Of a stretch of 64,000 nt of DNA, positions 32,361-41,618 are shown piece after piece. The notes beneath the pieces are model-generated. The model saw nothing but the letters and a program-made list of their open reading frames with translations. It did no database searches and was not told where the DNA came from. The DNA is taken from positions 62,001 to 126,000 of the forward strand of contig JAOUBJ010000009.1 of NCBI GenBank assembly GCA_029860345.1, written 5' to 3'. Position numbers and translations under genes: made by a program. How positions within the stretch are numbered: the first letter of the stretch is position 1; each line of letters opens with the position of its first letter. The DNA comes from Candidatus Zixiibacteriota bacterium (GTDB taxonomy: Bacteria > Zixibacteria > MSB-5A5 > GN15 > FEB-12).

Positions 32361-34307
32361 ATGAATCATAAAGTTATCGCCATATCATTACTGGCTATCG
32401 CTCTATTATTGCCGTTGACATTGACGGCCCAGAGCAAGGACAAAGATGCCACCTCGCTTCTGTCTAAAGGGAAGTACATCCCGGACATCGCCACTTTTCT
32501 CAATATCGGTGGGATCAGCCCGGCCGGGTACAGTTGGGACGGCAAGGATGTCTATTTCCGTTCCGGTATGTCGGGTGCCTCTCAGGTCTATCGAATTACC
32601 GCAGATGGTTGGCCGTACCAGTTGACAACATTTGAAGACGGAATCGATTTCTTCGTACTTTCGCACGACGGGAATATGGCAATCGTGGGCGCCTCCACCG
32701 GTGGCTCCGAGCAGTCACAGCTATACTTGATGGATACCAAAACCGGGCGCGTTCTGCAGTTGACCCGTTTTGAAGATGTCCAGATGGGTTCGGTCATTTG
32801 GGCCAAGGATGACAAGTCGGTTTTCTACCGTTCCAACCAGGAGAACGGCCGGGACTTTTTCATCTATCGCATGGATGTCGCTACCGGTGAGGCAACGAAA
32901 GTTTTCGGCGAAGAAGGGGGCGTGACCGGCTACAACTATATTGCCGATCTGTCCGAAGACGGCAGCCTGTTGCTGATCGCTAACTACACATCAAATGTGA
33001 ACAACGAACTTTACCTTTTGAACCTCAACAGTCTTGAGTATCAGAAACTGAACGACGACGATCACGATGTCATGCACGGTTCTACGGCTATTATGCCGGA
33101 CAACAGAACAATCGTCCTTACTTGCAACGACAACAAAGACGGCATACAGCGTTTGGCCAAGATGACGGTCGGCGATCCCAAGATCAGCTTCGCCGATGAC
33201 GGCTGGATCGATCCCAAGTGGGAGATTGACAATATGGGCTTCTCGCGCGATTACAAGTATCAAATTGCGCAGGTGAACGAGGATGGCTATATGCGACTGC
33301 GGATGCGTGAGTGGGCGACCGGTACAGAAGTGCCCGGTCCGCCGCTGGACGGAATCCTCGGTGGCGGTATGTTCGATAAGCACGGTAACTGCATCGTGTC
33401 GTTCACCGGACCGACCCGCGCCCCCGATGTCTGGAAGTGGAACCCGAAGGAAGGCGAGTTAGAACAGCTGACCTTCTCTATCTACGCCGGAATCGATCGT
33501 TCACTGTTTCGTGACCCTCAACTGATCCGCTACAAGAGTTTTGATGATCTGGAGATTCCGGCCTTCTTGTACTTGCCGCCCGACTATGAAAAAGGAAAGC
33601 CGATTCCGTTCATCGTTCACGCTCATGGCGGTCCCGAAAGTCAGTATCAGCCGTACTTCCTGCGTAACGTCCAGTATCTTCTGCTCAATGGTTATGGTAT
33701 TCTTGCTCCCAACCCGCGTGGATCTTCCGGGTACGGTCGTGATTACCTGAACATGGACAACTACAAGAACCGCAAAAAGTCACTCAAAGACTACAAGGCG
33801 GCGGTGGACTGGTTGATCGCAAACGGCTACACTCAGAACGGCATGATCGGAATCCGTGGTGGTTCCTACGGCGGCTATGTTGTAGCCGGCATGATTACCG
33901 AATATCCCGATCTGTTCGCCGCCGCAATTGACATTGTGGGCATTGTGAATTTCCAGACTTTTCTTGAAAACACCAAACCGTACCGCCGGGCATTGCGTGA
34001 AGCCGAGTATGGCCCGCTGTCCGATCCGGAACATTTGAAAGATATCTCACCGATCCACAAGGCGCATCTTATCAAGACACCGCTTTTGGTTGTGCATGGG
34101 GCCAATGATCCACGCGTACCGGTGGGGGAGGCTCGTCAGATTCTTGCAGCGGTGGTTGCAAACGGCGGTGTTGTCGATTCGTTGATTTTTGCCGATGAAG
34201 GCCACGGTTCCGGCAAGCGGGTCAACACTATTAAAGAGTATCGCAAACAGGTGGAGTTTTTGGACCGCCATTTGAAACTGCTCGACGTCAACAAACCGAC
34301 GAACTAA
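32361..34307 (+). CDS. exported S9 family prolyl oligopeptidase-like peptidase
   Basis: 648 aa with signal peptide (MNHKVIAISLLAIALLLPLTLTA, read to residue 22) after a strong GGAGGAACCG site. A beta-propeller (about residues 50-400) with TolB-like strands is followed by an alpha/beta-hydrolase domain. The catalytic triad is Ser502 in GGSYGGY, Asp583 in GANDPRVP and His615 in EGHGSGK. It should cleave short peptides in the periplasm, probably in protein scavenging. Confidence 0.93.
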   Translation: MNHKVIAISLLAIALLLPLTLTAQSKDKDATSLLSKGKYIPDIATFLNIGGISPAGYSWDGKDVYFRSGMSGASQVYRITADGWPYQLTTFEDGIDFFVLSHDGNMAIVGASTGGSEQSQLYLMDTKTGRVLQLTRFEDVQMGSVIWAKDDKSVFYRSNQENGRDFFIYRMDVATGEATKVFGEEGGVTGYNYIADLSEDGSLLLIANYTSNVNNELYLLNLNSLEYQKLNDDDHDVMHGSTAIMPDNRTIVLTCNDNKDGIQRLAKMTVGDPKISFADDGWIDPKWEIDNMGFSRDYKYQIAQVNEDGYMRLRMREWATGTEVPGPPLDGILGGGMFDKHGNCIVSFTGPTRAPDVWKWNPKEGELEQLTFSIYAGIDRSLFRDPQLIRYKSFDDLEIPAFLYLPPDYEKGKPIPFIVHAHGGPESQYQPYFLRNVQYLLLNGYGILAPNPRGSSGYGRDYLNMDNYKNRKKSLKDYKAAVDWLIANGYTQNGMIGIRGGSYGGYVVAGMITEYPDLFAAAIDIVGIVNFQTFLENTKPYRRALREAEYGPLSDPEHLKDISPIHKAHLIKTPLLVVHGANDPRVPVGEARQILAAVVANGGVVDSLIFADEGHGSGKRVNTIKEYRKQVEFLDRHLKLLDVNKPTN

Positions 34308-34353
34308 TACGGCATGTGCGTGGTGTATGTCTTCATGCGCCACGCAATTGTCA

Positions 34354-34373
34354 CCCCGAGCGGAGTCGAGGGG
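34354..34373. repeat. CCCC/GGGG member of the 12-base-loop repeat family
   Basis: CCCC-GAGCGGAGTCGA-GGGG, the reverse orientation of the TCGACTNCGCTC loop with a different stem. It lies in the 96 bases between two convergent genes. Confidence 0.55.
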
Positions 34374-34403
34374 TCCAGGGTGCATTGGTGGATGACAGTT
34401 TTG

Positions 34404-34706
34404 TCAGACCGGGATCGAGGTGTATCGGAAGCAGGTCTCTTCGTCTTGCTCAAAGACCACTCGTTTATAGAAATCGCAGGTGTGGCAGGGATCAACCGGC
34501 GCCGACATATTCTGTGCTTCTTTACAGGCTGCGTTGCGCACCATCCAGCAGGCTCGTCCGGCGCCGATGCCGTCGTTGAGTCCGTCGTATTTCATCGTGC
34601 GCGCAACCGGACACTCACCAACCAACTCGGTCAATACGCCGCCCGGCTCGCGCCCGCAGTTTTTGAATTGCCAGCAGTTGAGTTTACCTGTGGTACTGTC
34701 GCTCAT
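34404..34706 (-). CDS. small cysteine-rich protein with CW-type metal-binding motif
   Basis: 100 aa with eight cysteines at 11, 17, 32, 53, 61, 74, 77 and 92. The opening LNCWQFKNCGREPGG...GECPVA is a motif I know from small stand-alone proteins and sensor proteins, where it probably binds metal or a redox centre; function unproven. The ATG overlaps the stop of the PEGA/TPR gene, so the two are translationally coupled. Confidence 0.75.
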   Translation of the reverse strand: MSDSTTGKLNCWQFKNCGREPGGVLTELVGECPVARTMKYDGLNDGIGAGRACWMVRNAACKEAQNMSAPVDPCHTCDFYKRVVFEQDEETCFRYTSIPV

Positions 34707-36841
34707 CTGTCCTCGTCCACGACGTGTAAAACCGCAGTGTATTTCTGGTCGGTCACCATCCGCTCCATCTCGGACTGATTGGCTACCTGAGCGAATCTCT
34801 GGAAGTTCTTTTTCACTTCCTTGATGTTGTCCAGAGCCATGTAGCTCAGCATCAGGTATTGGTATACCACCGGGTTGTTCTCATCGAGCGAACGGGCTTC
34901 TTTGAAGTGTTTGATAGCCTTCTTGTGGTTGTCCAGAAGGAACCGGGCTTTGCCCAAACCAAAATGCACGGCCGGGTTTTTCTTGTTTATCCCCTTGGCG
35001 GCGTCGAAGTCGGCGATGGCGGCAATCTCCTGACCCTTGGCCAAGTAGAGTTCGCCACGTCCCAGGTAAGCGGTGACGGATTCTTTATTCACCTGCACCG
35101 CGGAGTTATATGCCGAGATGGCCCGGTTGAAGTTCTTTTCAAACCGGAATATCTCTGCGGCTCGAATGTAGTCGTCGTATGCCGTCTCGGCCTTCTTGAG
35201 CTTGGCCTGGACGTCGGCGCGAGCCAGGTAAGCCTCGGCGTAGCCAGGTTCCTGATCGATTGCCTTGGTGAAGTCGTCGATAGCGGTTGTGTGCTCCCCG
35301 GCTTTGACACTGGCCACACCGGAATAGTAGAAATCCTCGGCGGTGTATGTCTGTTCTTTCTGAGCCGTTTGCATAGGTTGCAATTGAGCTGTGAGCGTCT
35401 TTGTTTGCCCGCCTTTGAGCTCGACCACTCCGGACACTGGTGTGTAGCCGTCGGCCTCGACGACGTACTTGTGCTGGCCGGCTTTGATACGCGAGTAGGT
35501 CATATTACCTGCACCCATAACACTACCGTCAAGGATCAGTCGGGCCCCTTCGATATTTGCCTCTAAGGCCAGTTTGGCCAAGCTGGACCCGGACTTGGAT
35601 TTGGCGGGTTTGGAAGCGCCCTGCTGGGCGGGGGGGGAGGGTTGGCGTGGCTTTGGTTTCGGCGTCGACTGGCTCTGTGCCACGGCGGACCTCTGGACCG
35701 GCGAAGAGGCGGACGTTGCCGGACTGCCGGCATTCTGTACGGAGGGCGCTAAGCTTATTGTAGATGTCTGGCCGGCGGCAACGGTGATGTATTCCTGGGC
35801 TACCACCTTACCGTCGATTTTGTATTCCATCTCATGCGACCCGCTGGGAATGTCACCGGACCGGAAAAAACCTTCGGGGTTTGACTTCACGGCGTGACCC
35901 AGTTCGGGAAAGCGTATGATCGCACCGTCGGCGAACGGCTCACCGGACTTATCGAGCACGATTCCAATCACCTCGCCGTTGCCGGTATCGCCGGTGGACA
36001 ACATGGAGGACCCAATTAGAATCAGGGCTATGACAAACAGGCCGGCCACGGCTCCGATTATGAGGCCCGGCCGAATCTGCTTCGACTTCAGTTTATAGGC
36101 CCGTCCGTTTACCAGCACTTCGTCGTCGGGGTGCAGCTGTTGACTGCCGGTGATTTGAATATAATTGCGATAGAAGAACGCGATCCCACAACCTCGCCTG
36201 GCGATGGCCGGGCTTGACATTTCGGACAGGTTTTCCAGGACAACGGTCGGTTTTGATGGCTTCTCGGGCATGGGAGTATGTGGTCCACTCTCATGTTGGT
36301 TCACCGCTTCACCGTTACCAATCTTGCGTATGATCTCTTCCTTCTCACGATCACTCAAGTACAGACTGTCGTCGCCGGATTTGGCAGCTTGTCTGGGGTC
36401 TGGGTTAACACCGGGACCTGATCTGAGTTCGGGATTAGCCATGGGAGTCTTTGGCGCGCGACCGAGGTTCGAAGGTGGTGCCGGTGGGTCATCGACCGTA
36501 GGCGGAAGAGGTGAATCGGTCTCGCCGATCTGGCCGGTGTTGCCGTGATGAGGTTCATGCATTGTGTTTGAAGTCGACTCCTCAGAAGGCCTATTGGCTT
36601 CATCCTGCACCAGGTCGCTGGTGGTCTGAAGATCGAGATCATCGGTGACGGTCGGAAACTTAGAGGTGCCACCTACAAACTCCGGGTCATGACCGCTTGC
36701 TTCGGTTACCACGAAATCCAGGTCCTCTGTTGGCTCGGTCGGTGTGGTTTTGGGCTCTGCATTCACACGACTCCCACATTCGGAACAGTACTCCGCCTGC
36801 GGGTTAATGAGCTGGGCGTTACACTTCGGACAATTGTTCAA
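34703..36841 (-). CDS. zinc-ribbon, PEGA and TPR membrane protein
   Basis: 712 aa. N-terminal zinc ribbon with Cys4, Cys7, Cys19, Cys22; a disordered Pro/Thr/Asp region to about 200; a short conserved block ending LHPDDEVLVNGRAYKLK; one membrane span at about 259-281; a carboxypeptidase-regulatory-like beta domain (EVIGIVLDKSGEPFADGAII); a Ser/Pro/Lys linker; a PEGA domain (about 430-490); and TPRs to the end. The layout suggests a cytoplasmic sensor head and a periplasmic binding arm. It is followed by the coupled cysteine-rich gene. Confidence 0.88.
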   Translation of the reverse strand: MNNCPKCNAQLINPQAEYCSECGSRVNAEPKTTPTEPTEDLDFVVTEASGHDPEFVGGTSKFPTVTDDLDLQTTSDLVQDEANRPSEESTSNTMHEPHHGNTGQIGETDSPLPPTVDDPPAPPSNLGRAPKTPMANPELRSGPGVNPDPRQAAKSGDDSLYLSDREKEEIIRKIGNGEAVNQHESGPHTPMPEKPSKPTVVLENLSEMSSPAIARRGCGIAFFYRNYIQITGSQQLHPDDEVLVNGRAYKLKSKQIRPGLIIGAVAGLFVIALILIGSSMLSTGDTGNGEVIGIVLDKSGEPFADGAIIRFPELGHAVKSNPEGFFRSGDIPSGSHEMEYKIDGKVVAQEYITVAAGQTSTISLAPSVQNAGSPATSASSPVQRSAVAQSQSTPKPKPRQPSPPAQQGASKPAKSKSGSSLAKLALEANIEGARLILDGSVMGAGNMTYSRIKAGQHKYVVEADGYTPVSGVVELKGGQTKTLTAQLQPMQTAQKEQTYTAEDFYYSGVASVKAGEHTTAIDDFTKAIDQEPGYAEAYLARADVQAKLKKAETAYDDYIRAAEIFRFEKNFNRAISAYNSAVQVNKESVTAYLGRGELYLAKGQEIAAIADFDAAKGINKKNPAVHFGLGKARFLLDNHKKAIKHFKEARSLDENNPVVYQYLMLSYMALDNIKEVKKNFQRFAQVANQSEMERMVTDQKYTAVLHVVDEDR

Positions 36842-36967
36842 GGTAAATATCCTGCCAAGTTGTTATGGTTCTTTAGGTTTTTTATCGGTCGGGGTGTGAT
36901 TTTTCTTTAGATGCAAGCAGGTGGTCAAGCGTCTATGGAAGAAGCCTAATCCGTTGGAAAGAAAGGC

Positions 36968-36997
36968 TTGACAACAGATTACGCTAGACTTTATATT
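36968..36997 (+). promoter_or_regulatory. promoter of the 37058 lipoprotein
   Basis: TTGACA (36968-36973) with TTATAT at 36991 (17-base spacer) or TATATT at 36992 (18). Start near 37004, about 54 bases before the ATG. Confidence 0.5.
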
Positions 36998-37057
36998 TGT
37001 CGCTTGTAGTTTGGAACATTACAGTACCCGATCACTGATCGGAGGAGGAAGATTTAG

Positions 37058-38485
37058 ATGTTGAGGCGCCACAAACGGCTTCTGGTATTAACAGCACTGG
37101 TTCTGATCGCAACCTTTTGGTGGGGATGTAGCCAGCCGGATGATATCCTGACTGAGAAATCAACCACGTTGATTAATCTGGTTGCTGAGAGACTGCCCAC
37201 GACTCCTGACGGGATGGCCTATCAGTTATGGGTTGCCGACACAGTTATTCTTGATGCCGTGGTCGGGACTCAGGCGATAGATGAGCCGTTTAGGTATGAT
37301 TTTGCTACAAACAAGTTTTTGGAACTTGATGGTACACGGAGGGCTGACACCAATGAGTTTCGGTTTTCCGGCGATATTCTGAATTACCAGTGGGTTTTAA
37401 TGACGGTGGAGCGTACCGACGGCAGCGGCGCCAGTCCGGGTCCGGTCATGCTAATTGATTCCGTGACGCCTGACTGGGTCAGTAAACTGGACATGATATT
37501 CCCGTTAAGTGATTCTCTGTGGTTTTCGGCCGTTGAGTTCAATATGGAAAGTCCCTCCAACGGACGTGACTCCGCAAGCGACGGTGCTGCCGTTTGGTTT
37601 TCGGTCTACGATGAAAGGACATGGCTGGTTCAGGATACAATCGCCCTGGACTCGTGGGTAATCGACACGGCATACGTTGATACCTTCACACCCGATGAAG
37701 GTGATTGCATTACCAATATCGTGAATATTTCAGACCCTGTTGTCCACGACACCCAAAGAGTGTTTGGATTTGACACCGTGCCGATCCAGATTGTGACGTA
37801 CAGCCAGGAAACGGTAGAGACATGTGACAGCGGGCAGGGGCACTTGCTCAAAACCAGTGTCAGTCTGTTTTATAATACGCTACCCAGAGACAGCGGTCAA
37901 TACGATGCATTCACACAGGTTGCGGTCAACCTGCCGGACCTCAGACCTATGGGCTGGCTCTATCAGGGTTGGGTATTGTCCTCTGTGATTAGTGACCTGG
38001 GTGTCGGAGTGGGCGAATTCACGCCGCCTGCCTGGGTCGGGTTTAACAGGCACGACACCACCATTCGGGCCACCGACGGACATCTCTTGGCCACCGGACT
38101 CTTCCACGATCTGTACCTGCCGGACCAGAGTAATCTGCATGTCGATGATCCCCACCGGGTGCCGCCTTATCCGGGCGAAGACTTTTTCAAAGCGCTTCCG
38201 CCAAATCAACAGGACATAGAAGTCAATCTTGTGCCTGACCATCCGAATAATCAACCTGGTCCACCTACGGGTAGTGCCTTTATAGCTTTGCATCCTATGA
38301 ATGCGGTCACCGACACGACCAATTTCCCATTGATAATTCAGATCCGCGACCTTCCTAATAATCGGTACGATGTTTATACCGAGGCTCAGCAGTTTATCAT
38401 GCGGGGAATGATCAACCACAACACATTCGGCATGGGCGTCAATGAAGGTCTGCCACAGGTTCAGGCAAGAGTTCGTAGGTTCTGA
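37058..38485 (+). CDS. large lipoprotein of unknown function
   Basis: 475 aa after GGAGGAGGAAGATTTAG. The signal MLRRHKRLLVLTALVLIATF runs into WWGC, with lipidated Cys24. The mature part is rich in Asp, Thr and aromatic residues and predicted all-beta; repeated phrases such as PVMLIDSVTPDWV are typical of exported beta-sandwich proteins of this phylum, but no family is recognised. It is monocistronic, bounded by its own promoter and a strong terminator. Confidence 0.75.
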   Translation: MLRRHKRLLVLTALVLIATFWWGCSQPDDILTEKSTTLINLVAERLPTTPDGMAYQLWVADTVILDAVVGTQAIDEPFRYDFATNKFLELDGTRRADTNEFRFSGDILNYQWVLMTVERTDGSGASPGPVMLIDSVTPDWVSKLDMIFPLSDSLWFSAVEFNMESPSNGRDSASDGAAVWFSVYDERTWLVQDTIALDSWVIDTAYVDTFTPDEGDCITNIVNISDPVVHDTQRVFGFDTVPIQIVTYSQETVETCDSGQGHLLKTSVSLFYNTLPRDSGQYDAFTQVAVNLPDLRPMGWLYQGWVLSSVISDLGVGVGEFTPPAWVGFNRHDTTIRATDGHLLATGLFHDLYLPDQSNLHVDDPHRVPPYPGEDFFKALPPNQQDIEVNLVPDHPNNQPGPPTGSAFIALHPMNAVTDTTNFPLIIQIRDLPNNRYDVYTEAQQFIMRGMINHNTFGMGVNEGLPQVQARVRRF

Positions 38486-38508
38486 TCTGGTTTACTATCT
38501 GCAAGTTC

Positions 38509-38541
38509 AAACCGGCGTCTTTAGGCGCCGGTTTTCTTTTT
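38509..38541 (+). terminator. intrinsic terminator after the lipoprotein
   Basis: AAACCGGCG (38509-38517) pairs perfectly with CGCCGGTTT (38526-38534) around an 8-base loop, followed by a T-rich run (ttttctttttatt). Confidence 0.8.
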
Positions 38542-38573
38542 ATTGTTGACCAGAAATCACGACTTGTTTTCTC

Positions 38574-38602
38574 TTGTCAACCAGGCCGGTTGAAGATATA
38601 TT
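38574..38602 (+). promoter_or_regulatory. promoter of hppA
   Basis: TTGTCA (38574-38579) and TATATT (38597-38602) with a 17-base spacer. Start near 38609, 60 bases before the hppA ATG. Confidence 0.5.
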
Positions 38603-38668
38603 CCCCGGCAAATTCGTAGGAAGAAAGTTGGAAAATAACTCAGTAGCTCACGACGGGAGAAGCTGTTA

Positions 38669-40708
38669 ATGGAAGAACTTGGTTTGCCCCCTGAAATCTT
38701 AGGTATACCCCCGGGTTGCTTGGCAGCCCTGATCGGTATCATCGGGTTTGTCTTTGCTTTGGTTCTCTTTTTCTGGATACGCGGCCGTGACGCCGGGACC
38801 GATTTGATGAAGCAAATCTCCGAGCGCATCCATTCGGGCGCCATGGTATTCCTCAAGCGTGAATACTCCATACTGGCGGTGTTCATTATAGTTGTATTCG
38901 GCCTCTTGTATTGGAAGATCGATTCACGGACCGCCGTGGCCTTCCTGGGCGGCGCAGCCTGCTCGATGCTGGCCGGGTTCGTTGGCATGAAGGCGGCTAC
39001 CCGTGCCAATGTGCGGACATGTGCCGCGGCCAAAGATAGTGGACAGGCATCGGCGTTGTCGATAGCCTTCACCGGCGGTGCGGTGATGGGAATGACAGTG
39101 GCTTCGCTGGGTCTTATTGGCGTTGGTATCGCCTACACTTACTTCGGCAAAAGCCCCAGCACGGCTTGGATAATAAATGGATTCGCCATGGGCGCCTCAT
39201 CGATTGCCCTGTTCGCCCGTGTGGGTGGCGGCATCTTCACCAAGGCGGCCGATGTCGGCGCCGACCTGGTGGGTAAGGTCGAGAAAGACATTCCAGAAGA
39301 TGACCCGCGCAACCCGGCTGTCATTGCCGATAACGTCGGCGACAACGTTGGTGACACGGCCGGGATGGGGGCCGACCTGTTTGAGTCTTATGTCGGATCG
39401 ATAATTGCAACTATAGCCATCGCGGCAACGATTTCGGGTGGTTCCGAAATCGTTCAGGACATTATAGCCAATCGGGCCGCCTACATGCAATTGCCTTTGA
39501 TGGTTGTCGCTTTCGGCGCGCTGGCTTCGATACTTGGTGTTTTGTCGGTAAGGGTCTTTTCCACAATGAACCCGGCCGCGACGCTTCGCCTGGTGACCTA
39601 TGTGGGCGCAGTTGCCATGCTTATAGCCGCCTGGTTCTTGATCGGTTATCTCGGGATCAATCAGAGTGTCTTCTGGGCTATTCTGGGCGGTAATTTTGCG
39701 GGCATTGTACTCGGATTGTTGACTGAATACTATACTGCGGCGGGTCCGGTTCGCAAGATCGCACGCGCCTCGGAAACCGGATCGGCTACCAACATCATCC
39801 AAGGTCTGGCCGTCGGCATGGAGTCGGTCTTGGCGCCGATTATCATTATTTGCATAGCCATCTACACCGGTTACAGTTTTGCCGGCCTGTACGGTATCGG
39901 TATCGCCGGTGTGGGTATGCTGGGGACGATTGGTGTCACCATGTCGGTCGATGCCTACGGTCCTATCGCCGACAACGCGGGCGGTATATCCGAAATGTCC
40001 GGTCTTGGTAAGGAAGTGCGAAAGATCACCGACAGACTGGATTCACTCGGCAACACAACCGCTGCAATCGGCAAAGGATTCGCCATCGGGTCAGCCGCTC
40101 TGACGGCGCTGGCCTTGTTCTCGGCCTACTCGGCGGCGGTCGGACTGGGTAGTATCAATATCCTCATGCCCAAGGTGGTCATCGGGTTTTTCCTCGGTGG
40201 CGTGTTGCCGTTTTTTGTGGCCGCGCTCACCATGACTGCCGTCGGCAAGGCTGCCTCAGCAATGGTGGAGGAGGTTCGTCGGCAGTTCCGGGAGATCAAG
40301 GGTTTGATGGAAAGAGAAGCTGAGCCGGATACGGCTACTTGTGTCGATATCGCCACCCGCGGCGCCTTGGTACAAATGATTGCGCCCGGCCTCACGGCTA
40401 TCCTGGCGCCGATCGTGGTCGGCTTGGTTTTGGGCAAAGAGGCACTGGGCGGTTTTCTGGCCGGGGCGACGATGTCCGGTGTGATGCTGGCCCTTATGAT
40501 GGCCAACGCCGGCGGCGCCTGGGACAATGCCAAGAAACTGATTGAGGCACGTGAAACCAACGGCAAGGGCTCCGATGCACACAAAGCAGCAGTCGTTGGT
40601 GACACCGTTGGTGATCCTTTCAAGGATACCTCGGGGCCATCGATGAACATTCTGATCAAGCTGATGGCCATCGTCTCGCTGGTGGTGGGACCGGCGCTGT
40701 TTAGGTAA
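38669..40708 (+). CDS. hppA: membrane-bound pyrophosphatase, ion pumping
   Basis: 679 aa with about 16 membrane spans. Signature blocks: [52 protein letters not shown], and [16 protein letters not shown]. The sequence [19 protein letters not shown] has Ala where K+-independent enzymes have Lys, so it belongs to the K+-dependent class. Whether it pumps H+ or Na+ is not decided here. It couples pyrophosphate hydrolysis to ion export and fits an energy-limited lifestyle. It is monocistronic with its own promoter and terminator. Confidence 0.96.
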   Translation: MEELGLPPEILGIPPGCLAALIGIIGFVFALVLFFWIRGRDAGTDLMKQISERIHSGAMVFLKREYSILAVFIIVVFGLLYWKIDSRTAVAFLGGAACSMLAGFVGMKAATRANVRTCAAAKDSGQASALSIAFTGGAVMGMTVASLGLIGVGIAYTYFGKSPSTAWIINGFAMGASSIALFARVGGGIFTKAADVGADLVGKVEKDIPEDDPRNPAVIADNVGDNVGDTAGMGADLFESYVGSIIATIAIAATISGGSEIVQDIIANRAAYMQLPLMVVAFGALASILGVLSVRVFSTMNPAATLRLVTYVGAVAMLIAAWFLIGYLGINQSVFWAILGGNFAGIVLGLLTEYYTAAGPVRKIARASETGSATNIIQGLAVGMESVLAPIIIICIAIYTGYSFAGLYGIGIAGVGMLGTIGVTMSVDAYGPIADNAGGISEMSGLGKEVRKITDRLDSLGNTTAAIGKGFAIGSAALTALALFSAYSAAVGLGSINILMPKVVIGFFLGGVLPFFVAALTMTAVGKAASAMVEEVRRQFREIKGLMEREAEPDTATCVDIATRGALVQMIAPGLTAILAPIVVGLVLGKEALGGFLAGATMSGVMLALMMANAGGAWDNAKKLIEARETNGKGSDAHKAAVVGDTVGDPFKDTSGPSMNILIKLMAIVSLVVGPALFR

Positions 40709-40736
40709 ACGCAGGTCACTTTTGTAGATGAAACGG

Positions 40737-40770
40737 TGCTGCGCACTTGATAGTGTGCAGCATCTTTTTT
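40737..40770 (+). terminator. intrinsic terminator after hppA
   Basis: TGCTGCGCAC (40737-40746) pairs with GTGTGCAGCA (40753-40762), one G-T pair, loop ttgata, followed by TCTTTTTT. Confidence 0.8.
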
Positions 40771-40864
40771 CTGGTCTTGAGTGAATAAGATGGCATATTA
40801 CAGGTACTCAGGACGAGTTCGGACCTTGTGAAACTTTTACCAGTTGCTCTCGTTAAGGGAGACT

Positions 40865-41608
40865 ATGGAGAGCGCAGGAGAGTCGAGATTGGAGAATCAA
40901 AGTATTCCCTCGGGCGTGTCGCCTGAGACGGCAACGCAGGTTTCTTCCCTTAAGGGTCTGATCGAAGTCTTCCATCAACCGGCCGCTTGGTTTGAGAGGC
41001 TTCGTAACGATCCCAAGGTGCTGGTGCCATATTTGGCGCTGTTTGTGATCTACCTGATCAGCGCCTGGGTCATGAAAGATGTTATGACCGAGACGATCAT
41101 GAACTCACCTCAGGTTCAGGAGCAACTGCAAAGTGGTGAGATCCCGGCCGGAGCGGAGCAGTATCTTTGGATAAGCGGCGTCGCCAGCATGCTGTTTCTC
41201 TTCATGATGGCGCCTTTGGTCGGCGCCGCCCTGGCCATGTTTTGGGGCAATATCGTTTTCGCCGGCAAGGCCTCGTTTAAGTCGCTGTTGTCGGTCATGC
41301 TTTACGGCGAGTTGATCTTTGCGTTTGGGAGCCTGGTTGTACTACCGCTCATTCTGGCCAAAGATAGTCTGACCGTCGGTTTTAATCTCGGTGTTCTGGT
41401 GGTCGATCGCGGCCTGCAGGATGCCCTGTACATAACGTTGTCGAAAATCGATCTGTTTATAATCTGGGAAATTGTCGTAATCGGTGTAGGCTTGTCGGTA
41501 ATTAATCGAATCCCGCGCAACAAAGGACTGTTGTTGTCGGTCTTATCGATGGGATTGCTGACGATTATCGGAATTGCCGCTGCGGCGATAGGAAGCATGC
41601 TTAGATAG
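40865..41608 (+). CDS. Yip1-family membrane protein
   Basis: 247 aa from the ATG at 40865, with AAGGGAGACT upstream. After a 45-residue soluble N-terminus, FHQPAAWFERLRNDPKVLVPYL matches the start of YIP1 domains, followed by five membrane spans. Function in bacteria is unknown. It ends ten bases before the tolC-like gene and probably belongs to the efflux operon. Confidence 0.8.
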   Translation: MESAGESRLENQSIPSGVSPETATQVSSLKGLIEVFHQPAAWFERLRNDPKVLVPYLALFVIYLISAWVMKDVMTETIMNSPQVQEQLQSGEIPAGAEQYLWISGVASMLFLFMMAPLVGAALAMFWGNIVFAGKASFKSLLSVMLYGELIFAFGSLVVLPLILAKDSLTVGFNLGVLVVDRGLQDALYITLSKIDLFIIWEIVVIGVGLSVINRIPRNKGLLLSVLSMGLLTIIGIAAAAIGSMLR

Positions 41609-41618
41609 GAGTTCATTG

